From Lycium barbarum (Eukaryota > Streptophyta > Magnoliopsida > Solanales > Solanaceae): a stretch of DNA of 64,000 nucleotides. The stretch spans positions 51,792,596-51,856,595 of the forward strand of contig NC_083339.1 of assembly GCF_019175385.1 (NCBI RefSeq), in the 5' to 3' direction. Below, in pieces: positions 23,401-32,400 of the stretch. The notes under the pieces were generated by a model. That model worked only from the letters and a program-made list of their open reading frames with translations, did no database searches and had not been told where the DNA came from. The first letter of the stretch is position 1. Each line of letters begins with the position of its first letter. Both the position numbers and the translations under genes were made by a program.

Positions 23401-26400
23401 AGTGAGGGTAAATAATTTAATACTATCACCGTTAGTAAATGTTTATGCACTTCTATTGTTTCCCTTAATAGTGGAGGTTTTTCTTGCATTTGACTTCAGT
23501 CCCATACCTGGTCCTCCACAGTGGCCACATTCATAACAATACTCCCACCCTCAATAAGGTCGTACTTGTAGTCATATGTTTTAGATAGTTGCATTCATAA
23601 CAATACTCCCACCCTCAATAAGGTCGTACTTGTAGTCGTATGTTTTAGATAGTTGCATTGTTTCTTTTTCGCTACTGTGTATTGATAGCTGTTACTACAT
23701 TTGTTTTGTGCATTTGCTATTTTGTTATCTCTTTTCCTTTCCTACATTCCTGCATCAGTTACATTTCTTTTTGAGCTGATGGTCTATCGGAAACAGCCTC
23801 TCTATCCCACAAAGGTCGAGGTAAGGTCTGCGTCCATCCCACCCTCCCCAGGCCCCACTTGTGGGATTACACTGGGTATGTTGTTGTTGTTGACTTTAGT
23901 CCCATACCTGTTTACTTTAATGCAGTTAAGCAATTTATTTGTTTTTCTCCTTGATAATTTTCCTGGTTAAAATAAAGATTTTGAGAATGACTTTAGCATG
24001 AATATCAGGTGAGCTTGGAGGAAAAAGTAAAAGAGATGGAGAAGGAAAGAGATAACTGGATCCAAAAGGAGGTAATTTCTTATATCTTAATGCTAGCAGT
24101 TTTGAGAGGGCTTTGTTGCTATATCCTCTATTATGAGACTGATATTTATTGTTTCAGTTGCGTTCAAGTAATAATAAGAATTTAGCAAGCTAGGTAGTTT
24201 AGGTTTGCATTGAATCGAATCGTGTTATGCATCTGTCAAGTTGCTATGAGTATTTCACGAGTAGCGATATGATATGGTTAATTGATAGGTGGAGGAGCAA
24301 TTAAGCATGTCAAAGAAACATATTCATAAAATATATCTGGCTCTAATTAAAGGGGAAAGGATTAATTTTACCCTCTGTTGTACTTTCGGTCCAAATATAC
24401 CATTACATGTTACCCAAGTGGCTCAAATATACCCCTTCTCAGTTAAGGTTGCCAAGTTGGACATACTGATATTTTGGTGACATGGAGACACATGGCATGC
24501 CACCTCAAGCCACCCACCCATTTAGCCCTTCCCCCCACTTTCTTCTTCCACCACTAGCACCTCGAATCCTTCTACCACCAGTGCTACCATCAACACAACC
24601 ATGACCACCAAGATTCAAACCATTTCTACTTCAGTCAACCACCATGCCGAACTTGTTTTCAATTTTATCAGTTCGCTCTATTATCATTTAATTGGAAAAC
24701 TAAGTAATTCCATTTACTCTTTTAAATTAAGTACTTTAAAACTATTCTGACACGATATGCATTTCCACATATACCGATCTCATTTTATTTTATAAAACTC
24801 AAACCAAACAGAAACTAAGAAGCATCATCTCGTTTACTCATTGAAGCAAATCACAGGCACATTAAGAGACGAATTTGACAAGAACCGAACTCAAGAAATA
24901 GAGCATCAACGAATCACGGCATATTTGGTTTCACAATACTAACCTGGACGACTGATTTAAACCAACGGAACCAAGGGAGAAAATGGACCTTAAAAAAAGG
25001 TGGTGGTTATGGTGGTGTTGATGGTGGCACTGGTGGTGGAAGGATTGGAGGTGCTAGTGGTGGAAGAAAAAGTGGAGGGGAGTGGGTAAATGGGTTGGGA
25101 GTGATGAGGTGGCATGCCGTGCGTGTCCATATCACCAAAATGTAAGTGCCACGTGGGATTGGCGTCCACCTTGGACAACCTTAATGGTGGAGGGGTATAT
25201 TTTGAGCCACTTAGATAACGGTAAGGGTATTTTGGACTGAATGTATAATGGAGGGTAAAATTGATCCTTTAAGCATATTATAGGGGTTAAATTTGACCCT
25301 TTTCCCTTAATTAAATGTTAATAGATATAATTGCTTTACAAAAACAAAAAGGGTACCAAAGAAATTGTTAAAAAAAAGTGAATAAAATTTTGAGTCAGAC
25401 AACAGAAAGGAAGTTTCAAGTATCTTGGGTCTATTATTCAAGGATATGGAGAGATTGATGACGATGCCACACATCATATTGGGGCAGAGTGGATGAAATG
25501 GAGGCTTGCATCCGAAGTCTTGTGTGACAAGAAGGTGCCACCAAAACTTAAAGCAAGTTCTACAGAGTGGTGGTTAGACCGACTATGTTGTATGGGGCGG
25601 AATGTTGGCTAATCAAGAACTCTCACGTTCAGAAGATGCAAGTTGCGGAAATGAGGATGTTGCAATGGATGTGTGAGCATACTAGGAGAGATAGGATTAG
25701 AAATGAAGATATCCGAAACAAGGTGGGAGTGGCCCTGGTGGATGATAAGATGCGGGAAGCGAGACTGAGATGGTTTGGACATATGAAGCAGAGGAAAGCC
25801 ATTGATGCCCCAGTGCGGAGGTGTGAGAGATTGGCTATGAACGGTTTCAGGAGGAGTAGAGGTAGGACGAAAAAGTATTTGGGGGAGGTGATCAGACAGG
25901 ACATGGCGAAAGTCCAACTTACCAAGGACATGACCTTAGATAGGAGGCTATGGAGGACACAGTTTAGGGTAGAAGGGTATTAGATAGTTATGCGTTGTCC
26001 TACTTATTCGTTCATACTAGTAATCGTATTATTACTCTTATAGTTTCTTGTCCTTCGATTTCTGCTACTTTCTGTTGTTTCTTATATCTCGATTATCGTA
26101 TTGATTTGTAGTAGCAACTGCCTTTTTTCATAGTCTATCATGCTTTTCTAGTATTTTTCCATGACATTTTATACTGCTTTGAGTTGCCTGTGCTTGTGCC
26201 AAGGGTCTACCGGAAACAACCTCTCTATCTCCCAAGGTAGAGGTAAGGTCTGGGACGACACTGGGTATGTTGATGTTGGTTTTGAAATATTGATGACAGA
26301 TAAAATATGGTTTGTTCTGAATTAGAATTTTTCTTGCTAACGAAGCCGTCAGGTCTGTAAAGGGAGGAAAAGACAAAAAATAACATGCAAGAAGGAATCA

Positions 26401-29400
26401 TGACAAGACAACTGATGACTTAAATAGTAAAAGAAGACTTGGCAAATGCAATTTATGATGTTCATTCATGTGGGTCTTCCTGGATGATGCCAGGAAACTT
26501 CTGTATTTCCATCCTAACAGATATCAAAAAGTCATTTTTGCTATCCTACATGTACCTTTCTTGTTTTCCATCAAGTGACATTTTTTGCTTAATTGTATCA
26601 AGTCATGTTCTGTATATTTCCAAAATATCGCTGGGATGTGCTATTAAGATGAAAAGCTGAGTTCTTGATGCCATTTAATGATATTCTCTTACTTATAAAA
26701 TAGCAGAGTCAAGCATAAAAGCTTTGGGTTAGCACAGATACCATTGGCATGTTGTATTGCATCGTTAGCAGTTTGGAACTGTTGAACATTAAGAGGGTAG
26801 AGGCGGGAATGTTTGGAACAGTTTCTTGGGTATTAGTATTACAAGGGAGATTGCAAACCTTAAATTTGTTCGAGCTCATTTAGTGAAGAGTTTGGGACAT
26901 CAAAAAAAGGTGAAAAGCTGAGATAATAAAAAGTTGAATGGCAGTAAAATTTTGGATTAGTTATTTATAAGTCAATGTTGGATTCTCTTCTTAATGCAGT
27001 GTGTCCTTCAAGAATTTCTTATGAACATAAAGAAGAGATAACAACAACAAGAACTACACCTCAGTCCCAAAGAAGTTGGGGTGGGCTATATGAATTCCCA
27101 CTTTCATTTAAGCTCATTTTATAGCATCATCATACTAAATTTAAAAAAAGGTTAAATATATATAAATATGATAATAATAATAATAATAATTATTATTATT
27201 ATTGTTATTATTATTTTTAATATTATAATGTTAGAAGTACTCTGTAAGTCTAAAACCTATCTTCAAGTTGTAACTATCACCTATATGGTATCTTTTTCTT
27301 CCATTGTGCCCTATATGTAACTATCTTTTTCTTCCATTGTGCCCTATCTTTAGCTAAATCTGCATTGATACCAGTTCCTCAAAATAAAAAAATAAAATAA
27401 GAGGGCACATAAGCTAATTGGTAGTTTTATCTATTAAGTGACTAGTTATTGTCAAATGCTTCAGTAAGTTCATAGTCTCTTGTTGTTGTTGCAGAAGTCA
27501 TTCAGAGAAATAATTTCCAGCCTGAGTGGTGATAATGCACTCTTAGAGGCGCAGGTATGCAGTTCCAGCGACAAAAATATGCCATGTTTTTCTTGACTGA
27601 ATTTCTTTTCTCATCAAACTGTTATCAACGTGCTTATTGGGCTTCTGGTGTCTATCATACAATGTCCTAGCAAATTGCAGGTGTTTCAGAAAAAAACTAG
27701 AGAAAAATAAATGGTCCTAGTGGGACATGGCTTCCTTTGAGAATTCAATTATACCGAGAAGAGTGTTCTTCTTTGTCCACATTGGAATTTTGATTTGAAA
27801 AGTTTTAGTATTCCATATCCTGACAATGTTGTGTAACTCTCTTGATGGATATGAGTTGTGATGTTAATTTTCCTGAATTGTCGACATGCTTTGTTTTATT
27901 AGACCAAAAGTGTCTCCTTGTACATAGAAGGCATTGAGAGCCGTAGTTGAGCATCTAAAGCTTTTTTTAAAGCTTTGCTTTTCCAGATGGTGTATCCTGA
28001 ATTTTGACATCTTCCCCTTGTTATGGTTATTGATGTGAAAACCCGATGCAAAATTGACAATCATTGCTTCTGTTAATTCCTAACATGGAAATTAAAATCA
28101 AAGCCTGGCAGGTGAAGGAGTTCGAAGAGCTGAGGACCAATATTGTACAAGAAAATCAGTTACTGAAAGAAAATGTACAAGTTCTGCAGACGCAAGTCTC
28201 TAACCTTGAGAAGAGTGCTGCACTTCCTTATTCACCAACTGGGAGCAAAATGGTTAGTTGTTAATTCTCTCTTTCAGATAAACCGGGTCCTACTTTCTGT
28301 TTCCATCATTTATGGTGTATCTTCTTCTTCTTACTTGATGGATCTCCTGTTCCTTGAACCGCTAAAATTGCACGGTGCTGCCTACACACTATATTGATGC
28401 ATTAGCTATGATATTTCTCATTTTGCAGTCACCTTTGTTACCAACCTTGACTTTGGTTGCGTATATAACTTGGCATTTCATGGTTGGGTTGATAGTTCAG
28501 TAAGATAAAGTATGTAGCTAGAGGAATATATATATATATATTTAGATTCCCCTGTGCCACTAAAACTGCACAGTGCTGCCTGCACACTATATTGTTGCAT
28601 TAGCTATAATATATTTCTACATGTTGCGGACACAATTGTTACCAACATTGCTGCATATATAACGTGGCATTTCATGGTTGGGTTGATAGTTCAGCAAGAT
28701 AAAGTACGTAGCTAGAGGAATTTTCCTAGGTGTCATGTCTACATATTACTCCCTCCATTTCAATTTACGTGGCAAAGCTTGAATAGTCACAAAGTTTAAG
28801 AAAAAAAAAGAAGACTTCTGAAACTTGTGGTCTTAAACATGTCATAACATTTGTGTGATTGTAAGACTTCTGAAATTTATGGTTTTAAACTCTCCATAAC
28901 AATTGTTTGACACTTTGACTATAAAAGCTTCTCATTAAGATAAATGGGATGTTTAAATTTAATCGTTTCTAAATTTAGGAAGTTCCTATTCTTTGGAATG
29001 GACTAAAAAGAAAGTGCTGCCACCTAAATTGGAACAGAGGGAGTAAGATTTAGGAAAATTTGTTGCTAGGGGAGTTTGCCTATATGTCACTTCCATAGTT
29101 TAAGATTTAAGGGTGTGCGTAACTCAGAGGATTCTTCCCTTCAGACTTGCAGAAATCTTAGCCCTACATGTGTAGACATTTCATCCTCCCTCCGTTTCAA
29201 TTTGTTTGATTGGTTTTGACTTGGCACAGAGTTTAAGAAAGTAAAGAAGACTTTTGATACTTGTGGTCTTAAACTAAAGATATGTAGAATGTACCAAAAT
29301 GCCCTTTAATCTTGTGGTCTTAACATGCCATGTGGAAAGTTAGAATTAAAGAGTTGCCAAAAAAAGGAAAGAGACTATGGACTAAAAGGGAAAGTAAGAA

Positions 29401-32400
29401 ACAAATTGAAACGGAGGGAGTATCAGATTTTCGGAATCTTGATCTTGCATGGGAGCATCCAAGGGTGTGGCATATTGTTCCATGTAGTAGGTTGAGAACC
29501 ATGAGGTGTCCCAATGGAAGCAAAAACTCTAGGTGATTTCTTGTCATCTACCCAAGCATTGGTGGATAGAGTTACCCGGTACTTGTGCTTGTGGGAGGTT
29601 GTAGGTACCCGTGGAATTAGTCCAGGTGCGCGCAAACTGTCTTGGACACCACGGTTATAAAAAAGAATAAAAAATCTTGTATGGGTATTATGGAAGTCCA
29701 ACCCGATCCATTTTTAGACACCATCCAGTTGGATGCCCATTGGTATATGGGAAAGACGTTAGGGGCCAATGCGAAAATCCCTCTACAGGCTATTCCATGA
29801 GTGATAGAAAGTAGAAAGTAGCACACTGTTGATTTGGCTGACCAACCTCATACTACATCATGACTTGTAAGAAGATTGAGATTATAGTTAAACATGTTAA
29901 GCTTTTAAATATTTATTAGTAAAAGATCATTATTGATGACGCGAGACTTTAGTTTACTTGACATGTCATAAATGACTTACTTGACCATTTTCTATTTGAT
30001 GAGTCTTAGTATATAAATGATATACCATTTTAAATGGCACTTAATGTATTAAGTGGTCTTCTCTTTCATGAAACTCATTTATTGTGTAGTCACTCACAAC
30101 ATGTATTTTAAACTGCCGAAAGCATTCTACTCACTGAACAAGTTCACTTTCAATTTTGGGTAACCAAAATAAATTTAACCGAAGTGCATCAAGGACGAGC
30201 ATGACAAAGTCTTGGTAGAGGAGACTCTCATTAGACGGAGATGGCAGTCATACTTCCAGAAACTCTTGAATAAAGAAGGGGACAGAGACATTATGTTGGG
30301 AGATTTAGAACATACAGGGAGGCGTCACGATTTTGGGTATTGCAGGAGTATTAAGGTTGAGAAGGTTAAGGGTGCTGTTCGTAGGATGCGCAGGGGAAGA
30401 GCGACCGGACCTGACGAGATTCTTGGGGAATTTTGGAAGAGCGCGGGCTCAACAGGTTTGGAGTGGCTGACTAGGTTGTTCAATGTCATCTTTAAGACGG
30501 CAATGATGCCCGAAGAATGGAGGGCGAGTGTAATGATCCCTCTATACAAAAACAAGGGAGATATCCAGAGTTGCAACAACTATAGAGGTATCAAGCTGCT
30601 AAGCCACACTATGAAGGTGTGGGAAAGGGTGGTGGAGATGAGGGTGAGGAGAAACGTGTCTATTTCAGAGAACCAGGTCGGATTCATGCCAGGACGCTCA
30701 ACTATAGAAGCCATCCATCTTGTGAGGAGACTGGTGGAGCAGCATAGGGAGAGGAAGAGGGACTTACACATGGTATTCATCGACCTAGAAAAGGCTTACG
30801 ACAAAGTTCCAAGAGAGATCCTATGGAGATACTTGGAGGCCAAAGGTGTACCTGTGGCGTACATTAGGGTGATCAAGGACATGTATGAGGGTGTCACGTC
30901 CCAAAATACCCGCTAGACGTGATTGGCACCCAGCAAACACCACCCGCTAGGCGAACCATATATCATACTCTTAATCATTTACAAAAGCACTAAAAGAAAA
31001 TAAGTGCAGGTCCAACAACGTTATTAATGATAAAAATGCGAAATAGTCGCCAACCAAATCCATAATCGATTTATGAAAACCAATCAACGCTAAGATAAAA
31101 GAATCTCTAGCCCACATCCCACGCTAAGACCATGGAGCATCTAACAGAGTTACATGAGTTTGAGTGTCGGGCATGTAAATCCAAAATAAAAGAAATAACT
31201 AGAAATAAACTAGATAAAACTGAAATGGCTGCCTCCACGAACTATGCGGTGGCTCACCTCAGCAACAGTGTCCACTCACGAAGTCTTCAATTACCAGCCT
31301 CGTTCTCAACAACAGTATCTGCATGGACATACAGGTAAGGAGTGAGTTATACATAAATATAACCCAGTAAGATCCTCGACCCGCCACTTCAAATACCCCT
31401 GGAACAAGTGTTAGAAAATACAAACACACAACAAGCACAAAAATATTATGCACATGAATATATCATTATATAATAGCAACCAAGGTCCAAACCACTGTTT
31501 ATCAATTATATTATATATCTCAACACAATTTACACTACGAACCGTCATAAGTGGCAGTTAAAGAATCAGTCAACACTATGAATTCACGGCAACATACATA
31601 ATGTGCCAAATATGTCAGGAAGCATACACAATGCTAAGGGAAGCATACACATTATGAAACAATTTATAAATAGAGTTTTAGAGTATTTGAAAATGAAGTA
31701 TATGCGGCTGGCCGTAAGAACCACCGATTCTGCCAAGCACACGCTCGCCCCAACACATGGACCAGGCAGACAAAATATATTTTTAAAACAGGTTTTGAAA
31801 AGCAAGTACCCAAAGCTTAAAGTCTCACTTACCTCAAATTCACAATTCAAGCACACTTCCCAAAAAAATCAAAACTGCGTTCTCGGGTCTCCGGATTGCC
31901 TCAAACTACACAAAAACGGATTTAGAATGGTCAAAACCCTTAGGGTAAACCACTTCTATATTTTTAGAGGCTTAAACGGTTAAAGTCAAATTTTAAAGGA
32001 CGAAAACGCCCTCTGGTCAAAGTGTTCAAAACCCGACAAGACTTATGTTTTCGGAAAGGCCTTAATGAGAGGATTCCAACGATATATAGAAGTCTAAAAT
32101 CCGACGCTATTTGCTCTTTCAAATCAATGATTTTAGTTGAAGAACCCTAGAACTAAACTTTCTCAATTCCTCAAAATATCCCCATGTTTCACCATAAAGA
32201 TTCACCCATAATTATATAATAAACTTAAATAAAAGATTAGAGTCATTACCTTAATGAGTTGGGTGAAGAATCTTTATTTTTCTCCTCTTTCTTCCTCTCT
32301 TTTCTCCCTTTCTTCTATTGTGTTTTTTCTCTATTCGACTCTATTGCTTTTGCTTCTGCAAATTCACGTCTGACCCCTTTTACTCCCTTTTATTCTTTAT

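Noticed and set aside
24292..24480. 63-codon plus-strand reading frame
   Set aside because: Most of it lies in the arm of the fold-back element; only the first 63 bases are kept as a doubtful dead exon.
25609..25931. Two overlapping minus-strand frames of about 100 codons
   Set aside because: They are shadows of the plus-strand LINE coding sequence.
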